NCBI GenBank assembly: GCA_040752895.1
Contig: JBFMHN010000002.1
Span: forward strand, 268,368 to 332,367
Source of the DNA: Pseudomonadota bacterium
GTDB taxonomy: Bacteria; Pseudomonadota; Alphaproteobacteria; GCA-2746255
Direction of reading: 5' to 3'
Length of the DNA stretch: 64,000 nt
A program made the position numbers and the translations under genes. The notes below the pieces were generated by a model that was not told the origin of the DNA, did no database searches, and worked only from the letters and a program-made list of their open reading frames with translations. Shown in pieces: positions 16,411 through 26,308 of this stretch. Each line of letters opens with the position of its first letter. Position 1 is the stretch's first letter.

Positions 16411-17130
16411 CTACCCCCACGGCCCCCGCCGGAAACGGGCGGGGCGATCCCGATCGAGAAGCGGCACGCCCGGGCGGCGGAAGAAGGGAATAAGCGCCAT
16501 CCCGGCCAGGAAGCCGCCGATATGAGCGCCGTAGGCGATGCCTCCGCCCTCGGTCACCTCTGCCGTGCCCAGGAACTGCAGCAAGAACCAAAGCCCGAGC
16601 ACGAGGAAGGCCGGCACGCGGATCATCTGGATATAGAAGAAAATCGGCACCACGACCAAGATCATCGCCCGCGGATGAAGCAGGAGATAGGCGCCGAGCA
16701 CGCCGCCGATGGCGCCGCTCGCGCCCACCATCGGCACCTGGGATTGGGGTGCGAGCCCGGCCTGCGCCAGCGCCGCCGCCACCCCGCAGAGCAGATAGAA
16801 GACGACGAAGCGGCCGTGCCCCATGGCGTCCTCGACGTTGTTCCCGAAGATCCAGAGATAGAGCATGTTGCCGCCGAGATGGAGCAGCCCGCCGTGCACG
16901 AACATCGAGGTGATGAGGCTCGCCTCCGGCGACACCCAGGCCAGTTCGGGCGGCAGGGCGACGTGGCCGAACAGCACGGCCGGGATCAGACCGAGCGCAT
17001 AGAAGATCCGTTCCTGGGCGGCTTGCGGCTGCCCAAGCTGCCAGAGAAAGACGAGGACGCAAAGGACGATCAGCCCGACCGTGACGAAGGGGCGGAGCGT
17101 TGTCGGATTGTCGTCGTGGATCGGTATCAT
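16411..17130 (-). CDS. Rhomboid-family intramembrane serine protease
   Basis: The 239-residue polytopic protein has the rhomboid signatures: FVHGGLLHLGGNMLYLWIFG (His79, His84, Asn88), the nucleophile motif GASGAIGG with Ser138, and the catalytic His203 in GAHIGGFLAG. All active-site residues needed are present. It cleaves membrane-spanning substrates; the target is unknown. Start: ATG at 17130. The downstream tail ends in a short Arg-rich segment. Confidence 0.92.
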   Translation of the reverse strand: MIPIHDDNPTTLRPFVTVGLIVLCVLVFLWQLGQPQAAQERIFYALGLIPAVLFGHVALPPELAWVSPEASLITSMFVHGGLLHLGGNMLYLWIFGNNVEDAMGHGRFVVFYLLCGVAAALAQAGLAPQSQVPMVGASGAIGGVLGAYLLLHPRAMILVVVPIFFYIQMIRVPAFLVLGLWFLLQFLGTAEVTEGGGIAYGAHIGGFLAGMALIPFFRRPGVPLLDRDRPARFRRGPWG

Positions 17131-17195
17131 GCCTTATCCCCGCCGGGTCCATCGGGCCCCCAAGGATAGCGCATTACCCAAGCGGGAAAGGAAAG

Positions 17196-17237
17196 ATGGA
17201 GCGGACGAAGGGATTCGCACCCGCGACTTCAATCTTG
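17196..17237 (-). pseudogene. tRNA-Gly 3'-half remnant (direct repeat of the tRNA at 18422)
   Basis: This 42-base stretch matches positions 18421-18462, the 3' half of the tRNA-Gly gene including the T-arm, acceptor strand and CCA, with four mismatches by my count. Beyond it the similarity stops and no 5' half is present, so it cannot be a functional tRNA. Such fragments are left when elements integrate at the 3' end of tRNA genes. The 1.2 kb between the copies contains two small genes but no integrase. Confidence 0.7.
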
Positions 17238-17254
17238 CGAGGAAATTTTTTCCT

Positions 17255-17761
17255 TCACGCCGGCCCCAGATAGTCCCGCTTGCCGATTGCCAAACCGCCG
17301 TGGCGCAGGATGGCGTAGGCCATGGTGACGTGGAAATAGAAGTTTGGCATTGCGAAATGCACCAGATAGGACTGGCCCTTGAAGTTCATCGCCTGGCCGC
17401 CGACGGTAAGGGAAATATCGCGATCCTCCGAACCGTCGATATCTTTCGGTTGGAAACCCTGCAGAAATTTTACCGTCCTGGCGATGCGCGCCCTGAGATC
17501 GGCGAAGGTTTGCTCGGTGTCGTCGTATTTCGGAACTTCGGCGCCGGCAAGACGGGCGGGGGCCCCCTTGGCGTGATCGGTTGCGATCTGGATCTGGCGA
17601 ATGAGCGGGAACATGTCGGGGGCAAGCCGGTAGTTCAGCAAGACCGTCGGGTCGATCTTGCGCTTCGCGGCATCGGCGTCCGCCTTATCGAGAATGGCGG
17701 AGAGGCTGTTCAGCATCCGCAGAAAGGCCGGCACGGAAGCCTGATACATGGAGAGAGACAT
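17255..17761 (-). CDS. DUF1993 (DinB-superfamily-like) protein
   Basis: The 168-residue protein starts MSLSMYQASVPAFLRMLNSL and contains the DUF1993 core (LAPDMFPLIRQIQIATDHAK, then TFADLRARIARTVKFLQ, then FHVTMAYAILRHGG). The family is predicted to form a four-helix DinB-like bundle with His residues available for metal binding; its biochemical role is not established. It lies between the tRNA-Gly remnant and the small membrane-protein gene. Confidence 0.9.
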   Translation of the reverse strand: MSLSMYQASVPAFLRMLNSLSAILDKADADAAKRKIDPTVLLNYRLAPDMFPLIRQIQIATDHAKGAPARLAGAEVPKYDDTEQTFADLRARIARTVKFLQGFQPKDIDGSEDRDISLTVGGQAMNFKGQSYLVHFAMPNFYFHVTMAYAILRHGGLAIGKRDYLGPA

Positions 17762-17900
17762 CGGCGCGAACCCTTTTTCCTTGAGGTATCCCTGCCTTAT
17801 TAGGCCATACCCTTCATGGGGCAGTCTAGATAGACAACCGGCCGGCTAAACCCCCGCCGTGGATCGACGGCGCGCACGGGCGCGGTGTATGAGAGGAACG

Positions 17901-18311
17901 ATGGACGAGGCCAGCAATCGCCGGCAAAAGGACAAGGACTGGGTGAGCAGGCCCGGCCGCTATGTGGTCGCCTGGGGGTTGCCAATGGCGGCGTTGATCG
18001 CTGCTGTCTTTCTGCCCCCTCTCGCGCGAACCGTCATTGGGACCGCGGCCCTTCTCTGGATGGGCGCGGCCTGCCTCGCGAACGCGGCGCGCTGCGGCCG
18101 GACGCATTGCTACTTCACCGGCCCCTTCTTCCTTATCCTGGCCGCCGGCGTGGCCTTGCACGGGGCTAAGATTTTTTGGCTGGGTCCCGATGGCTGGATC
18201 TGGCTGGGTATCACCAGCGTGGCGGGTGCTGTTATCCTTTGGTGGTTGCCGGAGTGGATGTGGGGGAAGTTCGTGAAATTTTCCGGCAAACACGGGCGCA
18301 ACAAGCCCTAA
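17901..18311 (+). CDS. Small membrane protein of unknown function with Cys pair
   Basis: The 136-residue protein begins at the ATG at 17901, preceded by AGAGGAACG. It has about four hydrophobic segments (around residues 22-42, 46-60, 70-88, 94-112) and an ARCGRTHCYFTGPFFLIL motif. The CxxxxC pair sits at the mouth of a helix and might bind a metal or haem, but this is a guess. It ends in a basic tail. It lies between the tRNA-Gly remnant and the intact tRNA-Gly gene, on the strand opposite to both. Confidence 0.7.
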   Translation: MDEASNRRQKDKDWVSRPGRYVVAWGLPMAALIAAVFLPPLARTVIGTAALLWMGAACLANAARCGRTHCYFTGPFFLILAAGVALHGAKIFWLGPDGWIWLGITSVAGAVILWWLPEWMWGKFVKFSGKHGRNKP

Positions 18312-18421
18312 CCCGCCGGTAACCGCAGGGCCCAGAAAGCCCGCCCGTAACGACCGACAACGCCGCCCCCCTCCGGCCCGCAGGCCGCGAGAAACGGTGT
18401 TTTTTTCTGTCCTTAGAAGAA

Positions 18422-18496
18422 TGGAGCGGGCGAAGGGATTCGAACCCTCGACTTCAACCTTGGCAAGGTTGCGCTCTACCCCTGAGCTACGCCCGC
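18422..18496 (-). tRNA. tRNA-Gly(GCC)
   Basis: The complement folds as a canonical 75-base tRNA: acceptor GCGGGCG / CGCCCGC, D-arm with AGCTCAGGGGTAGAGC, anticodon loop TTGCCAA giving GCC, T-arm with GGTTCGAATCC, discriminator T and encoded CCA. All four stems pair. The 3' half is repeated imperfectly at 17196. Confidence 0.97.
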
Positions 18497-18498
18497 GC

Positions 18499-18524
18499 CG
18501 CGCCTTGATCCCGCGCCTTGATCC
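18499..18524. repeat. Perfect tandem duplication, 13 bp x 2
   Basis: CGCGCCTTGATCC occurs twice in a row, beginning three bases upstream of the tRNA-Gly 5' end, so it occupies the tRNA promoter region. Confidence 0.85.
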
Positions 18525-18606
18525 AGGGGCGGAAAATCCATATAGGCGGGAAGGGGAGTGTAAGGAAAGCTTGGCCCAATTCAAGCCCGATCGCGCGGGC
18601 CCAGGA

Positions 18607-18637
18607 CTTGGGCCCCGGCTTGGGCCCCGGCTTGGGC
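18607..18637. repeat. Short tandem repeat, 12-bp unit, about 2.6 copies
   Basis: The unit CTTGGGCCCCGG is repeated twice plus a partial copy CTTGGGC. It is in the non-coding region between tRNA-Gly and the CnoX-like gene. Each unit contains the palindrome GGGCCC. Confidence 0.85.
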
Positions 18638-18737
18638 TTGCACAAGACCGGCCGAAGTCCCATCATTCGGCCCAGCACGGAAATCCAACACGGAAATCCG
18701 AACGAATCGTACCTTATTTTCAGGGAAGACCCGCCCG

Positions 18738-19646
18738 ATGAGCCCGTTGCCCAACCAACCCGTCCTGCCGGACGGGGCCGATTTTCCCGCCATCCTCGAG
18801 GGAAGCCCGCAAGGCTTCCTGCGGGATGTCGTCGAGCCTTCGAGGACGCGGCCCGTCTTCGTCTATTTCTGGATGCCGAACCCGGCCTGCCAGCAGTTCA
18901 CGCCGCTTATCGAGCGGCTGGCGCGGGAGGGCGGCGCGCGCGTCCGCCTGGTCAAGATCAACGTCCACGACCACCCCGAGATCGCCCAGCAATTGCAGTT
19001 GCAGACGGTGCCGACCGTGCTCGTCTTCCAGAACGGAGCGCCGGTGAACGGCTTCATGGGCCCCATCTCGGAGGACAACCTCCGCCACTTCTTCGGCCAG
19101 GTGCTGGGCGCCCCGCTCGTCGACCAGACGGCAGGCGAGCTCAAGGCGGCGCGCGCGGCGCTGGACAAGGGTGCGGCCGGAGACGCCCAGGTAATTTTCT
19201 CCGACATTCTCGGCAGGGACCCCGAGAATCCGGAAGCGATCGCCGGCATCATCGAAAGCTTCCTCGTCCTCGACGACATGGAAACCGCGAAGAGCTACCT
19301 CGACGAGGTGCCGGAGAAGCTGCGCACGCACGCCGCGATTGCCCGCGTCCGCGCCCGTATCGAACTGGCCGAGACGGCGCCCCCGCAGGCGACCGAGGCG
19401 CTGGCCGCAAGGCTCGCCGCAAACCCCAACGACCACCAGGCGCGCCTGAACCTGGCCCTTGCCGAATTCACCAAAGGAAAGACGACGGCCGCCGTTGAAT
19501 CGCTTCTCGAAATCGTCCGCCGCGACCGCAAGTGGCAGGACGACGCAGCGCGCAAGCAGCTCTTGAAATTCTTCGAGGCGCTGGGGCCGGACGATCCCGT
19601 GACGGTGGCCGGGCGAAAGCAACTTTCCACAATTCTCTTTTCGTGA
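18738..19646 (+). CDS. cnoX-like: CnoX/YbbN-like thioredoxin-fold co-chaperone with TPR tail
   Basis: The 302-residue protein has an N-terminal thioredoxin domain (about 1-125) and a C-terminal region of TPR-like helices (about 130-300). The usual WCGPC active site is altered: FWMPNPACQQFTP keeps only the second cysteine (C51). The cis-proline loop TVPTVLVF is intact. In E. coli CnoX the redox site is likewise atypical and the protein holds damaged proteins for DnaK and GroEL. So a holdase role is more likely than disulfide reduction. A LAN-domain gene follows 2 bases later. Confidence 0.88.
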   Translation: MSPLPNQPVLPDGADFPAILEGSPQGFLRDVVEPSRTRPVFVYFWMPNPACQQFTPLIERLAREGGARVRLVKINVHDHPEIAQQLQLQTVPTVLVFQNGAPVNGFMGPISEDNLRHFFGQVLGAPLVDQTAGELKAARAALDKGAAGDAQVIFSDILGRDPENPEAIAGIIESFLVLDDMETAKSYLDEVPEKLRTHAAIARVRARIELAETAPPQATEALAARLAANPNDHQARLNLALAEFTKGKTTAAVESLLEIVRRDRKWQDDAARKQLLKFFEALGPDDPVTVAGRKQLSTILFS

Positions 19647-19647
19647 A

Positions 19648-20292
19648 ATGGACGACGACGAACTCCCGGAAATCCTGCCGATCTTTCCGTTGTCCGGGGC
19701 GCTGTTGCTGCCGCACGGCGTTTTGCCGCTGAACATTTTCGAGCCGCGCTACCTTGGCCTGATTCGCGACGCGATGGCGGGCGAGCGCATCGTCGGCATG
19801 ATCCAGCCGCTGCCCGCCTTAGACGCAACGGACAAGCCCGGCCTTTACCGCACGGGCTGCGTCGGGCGGATCACCGCCTTCAACGAAACGCCGGACGAAC
19901 GCTTCCTGATCATGCTGACCGGGCTCAGCCGGTTCGACGTCGCGCGGGAGCTGTCGGAATTTCACGGCTACCGGCGGGTCGTCGCCGACTATTCGCGCTA
20001 CCCGGAGGACACCGTCCCGGAAACCACGCCGAGAATAGACCGCGACCGCCTGCTCGACGTGCTGCGGCATTTCCTACAGCAAAACGCCATCGAGGTGGAA
20101 TGGAAGACGGTCGCGGCGCTGGCCGACGAACAGCTCGTCATCTCGCTTGCCATGACCTGCCCTTTCGCACCGAACGAAAAGCAGGCCCTGCTCGAATGCC
20201 CGAGCCTGGCCGAACGCTGCCAGGTGTTGACGACGCTGCTCGAAATGGCCTTGCTCGTGCCGGACGCAAGTGGGAGCATGCGGCCGAACTAG
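19648..20292 (+). CDS. LON peptidase substrate-binding (LAN) domain protein
   Basis: The 214-residue protein is a stand-alone LAN domain: [32 protein letters not shown] at the start, then [24 protein letters not shown]. It lacks ATPase and protease domains. Such proteins are common in alphaproteobacteria; the function is not settled, but adaptor or regulatory roles with proteases are suspected. It sits between cnoX-like and a Trm112-like gene in a probable three-gene operon. Confidence 0.9.
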   Translation: MDDDELPEILPIFPLSGALLLPHGVLPLNIFEPRYLGLIRDAMAGERIVGMIQPLPALDATDKPGLYRTGCVGRITAFNETPDERFLIMLTGLSRFDVARELSEFHGYRRVVADYSRYPEDTVPETTPRIDRDRLLDVLRHFLQQNAIEVEWKTVAALADEQLVISLAMTCPFAPNEKQALLECPSLAERCQVLTTLLEMALLVPDASGSMRPN

Positions 20293-20302
20293 GAGGGTGC
20301 AG

Positions 20303-20512
20303 ATGGAAAAAGGGAAAGCCGGAATCGATCCGAAGCTTCTGGAAATTCTCGTCTGCCCGCTGACCAAGGGTCCGCTGCGGCTGGACGCCCTGCGCCAGGA
20401 ACTGATCAGCGACCAGGCGAAGCTCGCCTATCCCATCCGCGACGGCATTCCGATCATGCTGGTGGACGAGGCGCGGCCCTTGGACGACAGCGAAACCCAA
20501 CGCCCGCGCTAG
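20303..20512 (+). CDS. Trm112 family protein (YcaR-like)
   Basis: The 69-residue protein has the Trm112 core [24 protein letters not shown]... with [21 protein letters not shown]. Only one cysteine of the zinc-type site is present, as in most bacterial versions. In eukaryotes Trm112 activates methyltransferases; bacterial roles are unclear. Start at the ATG at 20303 with AGGAGG upstream, not the longer frame. Its TAG overlaps the stop of the convergent UbiH-like gene. Confidence 0.92.
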   Translation: MEKGKAGIDPKLLEILVCPLTKGPLRLDALRQELISDQAKLAYPIRDGIPIMLVDEARPLDDSETQRPR

Positions 20513-21732
20513 AGCGGATGCCCGCGCATGAGCTTGGGCCCCTTTTCCCAGCCGCCGCGCGGCACGCCCATCGCATGCCGCATGAAGCGCCGCTTGAGAG
20601 GCGGCAGCCGGTTGACGGCGGCGAGGCCCAAATCGCGGGCGAGGCGTAAGGGAGCAAACGTGTTCGAAAAAAGACGGTTGAGGCCATCCGTCATCCCCGC
20701 CATCAGAAGATTGTCGAGCCGGCGCAGCCTTTCGTAGCGCTCGAGATGGGCGCCCTGGCCCAAGTCGAGGCCGAGCCGATGGGCGTCGACCAGCCCTTCC
20801 GCCAACCAAGCCAGATCCCGGAAACCGAGATTGAGCCCCTGGCCGGCGATCGGGTGGATGCCATGGGCGGCGTCGCCCACCAGCACGAGACGCCCTTCCT
20901 GGTAACGCTCGGCCAGCACCAGCGAAAGCGGATAGGACCACCGCCCGCCCACCACCCGAAGCGCGCCCAGATGACTACCGAAACGGCTGGTGAGTTCGGC
21001 CAGGAAGGCGTCGGCGTCAAGGGCGAGAAGCGAAGGGGCGAGCACCGTCCGTTCCGTCCAGACGATCGAGGAGCGATTGCCCGGCATCGGCAGGGTGGCG
21101 AAGGGGCCGGCGGCAAGAAAGCGCTCGACCGCGACGCCGTCATGGGGGCGCTCATGGGCGACCGTGCAGACGATGGCGGTTTGCGGATAGTCGGCGCGGA
21201 AGCAGCGGATGCCGGCTTGCTCGCGCAGGGGCGAGAAGCGCCCGTCGGCCGCTATGGCAAGACTTGCCGTCACTTGCCCGCCGCTCGCCAGGTGGGCCGT
21301 CACCCCATGGGCGTCGTGTTCAAGATTGGTAACGGCTTCCGGCGCCCGCAGCGAAAGCGCCGGCACTTTTTCGGCCGCCGCCAGCAGCGCTTGCCGCAGA
21401 AGGCGGTTTTCGACGATGTGGCCGAAGGGGTCTTCGCCCACCTCGCGGTGATCGTAGTGAAGGAAGAGAGGGGAATCGCCGTCGGTGATGCGGATGTCGA
21501 GGATGGGTTCCGCCGCCTCCTTCAGGGATTGCCAAAGGCCCAAGCCTTCGAGCACGCGGCGCGAGCCGCAGGCAATGGCGGAGGTGCGGCCGTCGAAGGC
21601 AAGGCCGCGCACGTTTTCCGGCGATTCGCGCTCGACGACAGAGGTCGCGATCCCGGCCTGCCCAAGGGCAATGCCGAGCGTAAGCCCGACCGGGCCGCCG
21701 CCTACGATGACGACCTCCGCGCGTTTCGTCAT
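20509..21732 (-). CDS. ubiH-like: FAD-dependent ubiquinone-biosynthesis hydroxylase (UbiH/UbiF/COQ6 type)
   Basis: The 407-residue flavoprotein monooxygenase has an N-terminal dinucleotide motif [19 protein letters not shown], a middle DG-type motif ([17 protein letters not shown]) and the FAD ribityl motif [21 protein letters not shown], the family signature of UbiH/COQ6 hydroxylases. It would hydroxylate the benzoquinone ring in ubiquinone synthesis. Which ring position cannot be told from sequence. Start is the ATG at 21732; the longer open frame upstream is discarded. The 3' end converges on trm112 with a CTAG overlap. Confidence 0.9.
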   Translation of the reverse strand: MTKRAEVVIVGGGPVGLTLGIALGQAGIATSVVERESPENVRGLAFDGRTSAIACGSRRVLEGLGLWQSLKEAAEPILDIRITDGDSPLFLHYDHREVGEDPFGHIVENRLLRQALLAAAEKVPALSLRAPEAVTNLEHDAHGVTAHLASGGQVTASLAIAADGRFSPLREQAGIRCFRADYPQTAIVCTVAHERPHDGVAVERFLAAGPFATLPMPGNRSSIVWTERTVLAPSLLALDADAFLAELTSRFGSHLGALRVVGGRWSYPLSLVLAERYQEGRLVLVGDAAHGIHPIAGQGLNLGFRDLAWLAEGLVDAHRLGLDLGQGAHLERYERLRRLDNLLMAGMTDGLNRLFSNTFAPLRLARDLGLAAVNRLPPLKRRFMRHAMGVPRGGWEKGPKLMRGHPL

Positions 21733-21860
21733 GGGACCCCCGCCGCTCCTTTCCCGGTGAATGGCCGACAATCGCCGCCGATGGACGCTTTGTCCAGTGG
21801 CCGGCATGAAGTAAGGGTCGCCTAAATTTTCATCAATATTCGATTGTGGCCTAAAAATTG

Positions 21861-21874
21861 GGCGAAAATTCGCC
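21861..21874. repeat. Inverted repeat upstream of glnK
   Basis: GGCGAA-AA-TTCGCC lies about 130 bases upstream of glnK in an AT-rich intergenic region. It could be an operator for either divergent gene; it does not match the NtrC consensus. Confidence 0.3.
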
Positions 21875-21929
21875 GCCGACCCTGGCGAAGCTTCCATCTA
21901 TAAAAATTTATCCAATAAATTCAATCTGA

Positions 21930-22343
<414 letters not shown>

Positions 22344-22353
22344 GAGAAGCCCC

Positions 22354-23661
22354 ATGAGGAACGTGCTGTTAGCGATTTTAGCGCTTGCCGTATCCGCCAC
22401 CTCGGCGCTGGCGCAAGAAGCGATGGAGGCGGCGGCCGAAGTGGCGGAGGCAGTGCCCGTGCTCAATAGCGGGGACACCGCCTGGATGCTGACCGCAACC
22501 GCGCTCGTCCTTCTGATGACGATCCCCGGGGTTGCCCTTTTCTATGGCGGCATGGTTCGCAAAACGAACGTCCTCGCCACCATCATGCAAAGCTTTGCGA
22601 TCACCTGTCTGGTGACGATCCTATGGATGGTCGCCGGCTATAGCCTGGCCTTCGGTGCGGGCGGCGCCTATGTCGGCGATCTTAGCCATCTGTTCCTGAA
22701 GGACCTAAGCCTGGAGGGGTTAAGCGGGTCCATTCCCGAATCCGTCTTCATCATCTTCCAGCTTACCTTCGCCATCATCACGGCGGCGTTGATCACCGGC
22801 GCCGTCGCGGAACGGATGAAGTTTTCCGCCCTGCTCGTGTTCATCGGGCTGTGGTCGCTGCTCGTCTATTCCCCGATCACGCATTGGGTGTGGGGCGGCG
22901 GTTTTCTAAGCGAAGCGGGCGTGCTGGACTTCGCCGGCGGCACCGTCGTGCACATCAATTCCGGGGTCGCGGCGCTGGTCGCTTGTCTGGTCCTTGGTCC
23001 GCGCACCGGCTTCGGCAAGGAAATCATCGTCCCTCACAACCTGGTGCTGACGGTGATGGGGGCCTCCTTCCTGTGGGTCGGCTGGTTCGGCTTCAACGCG
23101 GGCTCCGCGGTGGCGGCCAACGGGTTGGCCGGCATGGCGATGGCGGTAACCCAGATCGCGACGGCGGCGGCGGCCTTGGCCTGGATGTTCGCGGAATGGG
23201 TCGCGCACAAGAAGCCAAGCGTGCTGGGCATCGCCTCGGGTGCCGTCGCCGGCCTCGTCGCGATCACGCCGGCCTCGGGCTTCGTCGATCCGATGGGCGC
23301 ACTCGCCATCGGCGCCATCGCCGGAATCGTCTGCTTCTGGGGAGCGACCTGGTTGAAGCGGACGCTCGGCTACGACGATTCGCTCGACGTCTTCGCCGTG
23401 CATGGGCTCGGCGGCATCGCCGGCGCGCTTTTAACCGGCGTCTTTGCGGTCGAGGCGATCGGCGGCACACCGGGTCTGCTCGAGGGCAATCCCGGCCAGG
23501 TGTGGACGCAAGCCTACGGCATTCTCGCCACGATCCTATACTGCGCGGTCGCTTCCTTCGTGTTGCTGAAGGGGATCGATCTCGTGATCGGGCTCCGCGT
23601 CAAGGAGGAGGACGAACGCGAAGGCCTCGACATCCGGCTGCACGGCGAAAGCGTGTTGTAG
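22354..23661 (+). CDS. amt: Ammonium transporter Amt
   Basis: The 435-residue channel begins with a cleavable signal peptide (MRNVLLAILALAVSATSALA-QEA) and then about eleven helices. Family motifs include DTAWMLTATALVLLMTIPG, MVRKTNVLATIMQS, the pore histidine region FAGGTVVHINSGVAALV and DVFAVHGLGGIAGALLTG (both pore His). The C-terminal tail (LGLRVKEEDEREGLD-like) resembles the GlnK-docking segment. It is encoded with glnK, as almost universal, and is followed by a strong terminator. Confidence 0.97.
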   Translation: MRNVLLAILALAVSATSALAQEAMEAAAEVAEAVPVLNSGDTAWMLTATALVLLMTIPGVALFYGGMVRKTNVLATIMQSFAITCLVTILWMVAGYSLAFGAGGAYVGDLSHLFLKDLSLEGLSGSIPESVFIIFQLTFAIITAALITGAVAERMKFSALLVFIGLWSLLVYSPITHWVWGGGFLSEAGVLDFAGGTVVHINSGVAALVACLVLGPRTGFGKEIIVPHNLVLTVMGASFLWVGWFGFNAGSAVAANGLAGMAMAVTQIATAAAALAWMFAEWVAHKKPSVLGIASGAVAGLVAITPASGFVDPMGALAIGAIAGIVCFWGATWLKRTLGYDDSLDVFAVHGLGGIAGALLTGVFAVEAIGGTPGLLEGNPGQVWTQAYGILATILYCAVASFVLLKGIDLVIGLRVKEEDEREGLDIRLHGESVL

Positions 23662-23687
23662 AACGAACCGGTTATTTTCCTGCATCC

Positions 23688-23722
23688 ACCACCCGGAAGG
23701 GCAACCTTCCGGGTGGTTTTTT
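23688..23722 (+). terminator. Intrinsic terminator of the glnK-amt operon
   Basis: The 13-base-pair stem ACCACCCGGAAGG / CCTTCCGGGTGGT with loop GCAA is followed by six T residues. It starts 26 bases after the amt stop. Confidence 0.95.
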
Positions 23723-23893
23723 GTCCGAAGCCTTAAGTTTTCGCGATCCGGGAAATATGGGGGTGTTGGTGGCGCGACCCGCAACATTCTGCGGTGTGGT
23801 GGGGGAGAAGGCTTGTTTCCGGGCGCGCGCGGGGACTAAAATGTCACCGCTTCGGGAAATAAAATTCCCCAAGATTCCACTTCTTGAGAGGCC

Positions 23894-26278
23894 ATGCGCC
23901 GGGCAAGCACCGTCAAGACGACCTTCCTTCCCGCCGGCATCCGCGAATTCCTGCGCCGCCGGTTGATCGAGGCGGGCGGTCTCGTCTGCGCCGGGCTTGC
24001 CCTTGCCCTGGGGTTTGCCCTCTTGAGCCATGACGCGACCGACCCCTCTTTAAACAGCGCCAGCGACGGGGCAGTTGCCAACTGGCTGGGCTTGCCCGGT
24101 GCGATCACGGCCGACCTTTTCCTGCAGACGATCGGCCTTGCCGCGGCACTGGTCGTTCCGGTCCTTTTGGCCTGGAGCTGGCGGGTGCTTTCGAAGCAGG
24201 GAATTACGCGTTTTTGGCTGCGGCTTTCGCTCCTGCCCGTCGCCTTGCTGCTGGCCGCTTTCGCCTGCGCGGCGTTGGTTGCGCCGGAGGGCTGGCAGTC
24301 GAAAAGCGGCGCCGGCGGCTTCACCGGCGCCCTTTTGCTGCGGGAAATACGCGATTTCGAGCTGCCCATCGGTTCCGGCGTCCTCGGTATCCTCGCGGCG
24401 GGGCTGGCCTTGGTTGCCCTGGTGCCGGCGCTCGCCCTCGGACGGGGGGAATGGCAGGCCACCCTTCGGGCGTTGGTGTGGCTCGCCAAGAACACGGCGC
24501 GGGTCTTGGCCATTCTCGCCTGGCAAGCGCGGCGCAGGCTTTGGGCCTTCGCCGCCTGGGCCGGTGAAACGATGGCGGCGCGCCGTTCGTTACGTGTGCG
24601 GAATGAACCAGCCCTAGCCGAAACCAGGGCCGCCGCCCGGCAAGAGCCGGAGTCGGCGGCAATCGTTTCGGAGGCGGAACAAGAGCCAAGCCGCGTCGCG
24701 CCGCGCGCCAAGGGGCCGCCGCCCGGCAAGCGCGCCAAGGCCGAACGCGAGCCCAAGCTGCGGCTGTCGGCGGGAGAGACATTCGCCTTGCCGCCGCTCG
24801 ACCTGCTCGACACCCGGCCCCGCACCGCGCCGCATCTGCGGATCGACGAGGCGGCGCTTGAGCAGAACGCGCGCCTTCTCGAATCCGTCCTCGACGATTT
24901 CGGCGTGCATGGGAAAATCATCAAAGTCCGGCCCGGCCCCATCGTCACGCTCTATGAGCTTGAGCCCGCTCCGGGCACAAAAACCTCGCGCGTGATCAGC
25001 CTTGCCGACGACATCGCGCGCTCGATGAGCGCGGTCTCCGTCCGGGTCGCCGTCGTGCCGGGCCGCAACGTCATCGGAATCGAGCTTCCCAACGCCGCGC
25101 GCGAGACCGTCTTCCTGCGCGAACTCCTTTCCTCTTCCACCTTCGAGCGAACGCCGCACGCGCTGACGCTGGTGCTCGGCAAAGACATCGGCGGCAGCCC
25201 CATCATGGTGGACCTTGCGCGCATGCCGCATCTTCTCATCGCGGGCACGACGGGTTCGGGCAAGTCGGTCGCCATCAACACGATGATCCTTTCGCTACTC
25301 TACCGGCTGCCGCCGGAGAAATGCCGGTTGATCCTGATCGATCCCAAGATGCTGGAGCTTTCGATCTACGCCGACATCCCGCACCTTCTGCACCCGGTTG
25401 TCACGGAACCCGCGAAAGCCATCGTCGCGTTGAAATGGGCGGTGCGCGAGATGGAAAACCGTTACCGCGCGATGTCGAAACTTGGGGTACGCAACATCGA
25501 CGGCTATAACGCCCGCATCGCCGAGGCGAAAAAGAAAGGCGAGGTTCTGACGCGCACGGTGCAAACCGGCTTCGCCCCGGACACCGGAAGGCCCCTTTTC
25601 GAGGAGCAGCCGCTCGACTTGAGCCCGCTTCCCTATATCGTCGTCGTCGTGGACGAGATGGCGGACCTCATGCTGATCGCCGGCAAGGACGTCGAAGTTG
25701 CGATTCAACGCCTTTCCCAGATGGCGCGCGCCGCCGGCGTGCACCTGATCATGGCGACCCAGCGCCCTTCCGTTGACGTCGTGACCGGCACGATCAAGGC
25801 GAATTTCCCGACCCGCATCAGCTTCCAGGTCACATCGAAGATCGACAGCCGCACGATCCTGGGCGACCAGGGCGCCGAGCAACTGCTGGGTCACGGCGAC
25901 ATGCTCTACATGACCGGCGGCGGGCGCATCACCCGCATCCACGGCCCCTTCGTCAGCGACGAAGAGGTCGAGCGCGTCGTTCACTTCCTGAGAGAACAGG
26001 AGGAGCCCGTCTATATCGACTCGATCACGGAAGAGGAAGAAAGCCTGTTCAGCCCGATGGCCGACGGCGAGGGCGACGACCTTTACGCCCAGGCCGTGGC
26101 GCTTGTCCGCCGGGAACGGAGAGCCTCCACCAGTTTCATCCAGCGGCACTTGCAAATCGGCTACAATCGGGCGGCCAGGATCATGGACCAGATGGAGGCG
26201 GATGGTCTCGTCAGTCCCGCCAACCATGTCGGCAAACGCGAGGTGCTGATCCGCGATTCGGATGCCGTTTCCTCGTAA
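23894..26278 (+). CDS. ftsK: DNA translocase FtsK
   Basis: The 794-residue protein has four N-terminal membrane helices (about 15-190), a linker to about 290, the motor domain with Walker [12 protein letters not shown] near 450 and Walker [13 protein letters not shown] near 582, and a C-terminal gamma winged helix (about 730-790; [22 protein letters not shown]) that reads KOPS sites. It couples septation to chromosome dimer resolution via XerCD. Its linker is short, as in other alphaproteobacteria. It is followed by lolA. Confidence 0.97.
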   Translation: MRRASTVKTTFLPAGIREFLRRRLIEAGGLVCAGLALALGFALLSHDATDPSLNSASDGAVANWLGLPGAITADLFLQTIGLAAALVVPVLLAWSWRVLSKQGITRFWLRLSLLPVALLLAAFACAALVAPEGWQSKSGAGGFTGALLLREIRDFELPIGSGVLGILAAGLALVALVPALALGRGEWQATLRALVWLAKNTARVLAILAWQARRRLWAFAAWAGETMAARRSLRVRNEPALAETRAAARQEPESAAIVSEAEQEPSRVAPRAKGPPPGKRAKAEREPKLRLSAGETFALPPLDLLDTRPRTAPHLRIDEAALEQNARLLESVLDDFGVHGKIIKVRPGPIVTLYELEPAPGTKTSRVISLADDIARSMSAVSVRVAVVPGRNVIGIELPNAARETVFLRELLSSSTFERTPHALTLVLGKDIGGSPIMVDLARMPHLLIAGTTGSGKSVAINTMILSLLYRLPPEKCRLILIDPKMLELSIYADIPHLLHPVVTEPAKAIVALKWAVREMENRYRAMSKLGVRNIDGYNARIAEAKKKGEVLTRTVQTGFAPDTGRPLFEEQPLDLSPLPYIVVVVDEMADLMLIAGKDVEVAIQRLSQMARAAGVHLIMATQRPSVDVVTGTIKANFPTRISFQVTSKIDSRTILGDQGAEQLLGHGDMLYMTGGGRITRIHGPFVSDEEVERVVHFLREQEEPVYIDSITEEEESLFSPMADGEGDDLYAQAVALVRRERRASTSFIQRHLQIGYNRAARIMDQMEADGLVSPANHVGKREVLIRDSDAVSS

Positions 26279-26308
26279 CTCTATTCTGAAAAAAGCAGGC
26301 CCCGTTCG

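Noticed and set aside
17196-17260. A second tRNA gene
   Set aside because: Only the 3' half resembles a tRNA; no matching 5' acceptor or D-arm lies upstream on the minus strand.
18375-18410. Terminator for the small membrane gene at 17901-18311
   Set aside because: A short CGGCC hairpin and a T-run exist but are about 12 bases apart, which does not fit an intrinsic terminator.
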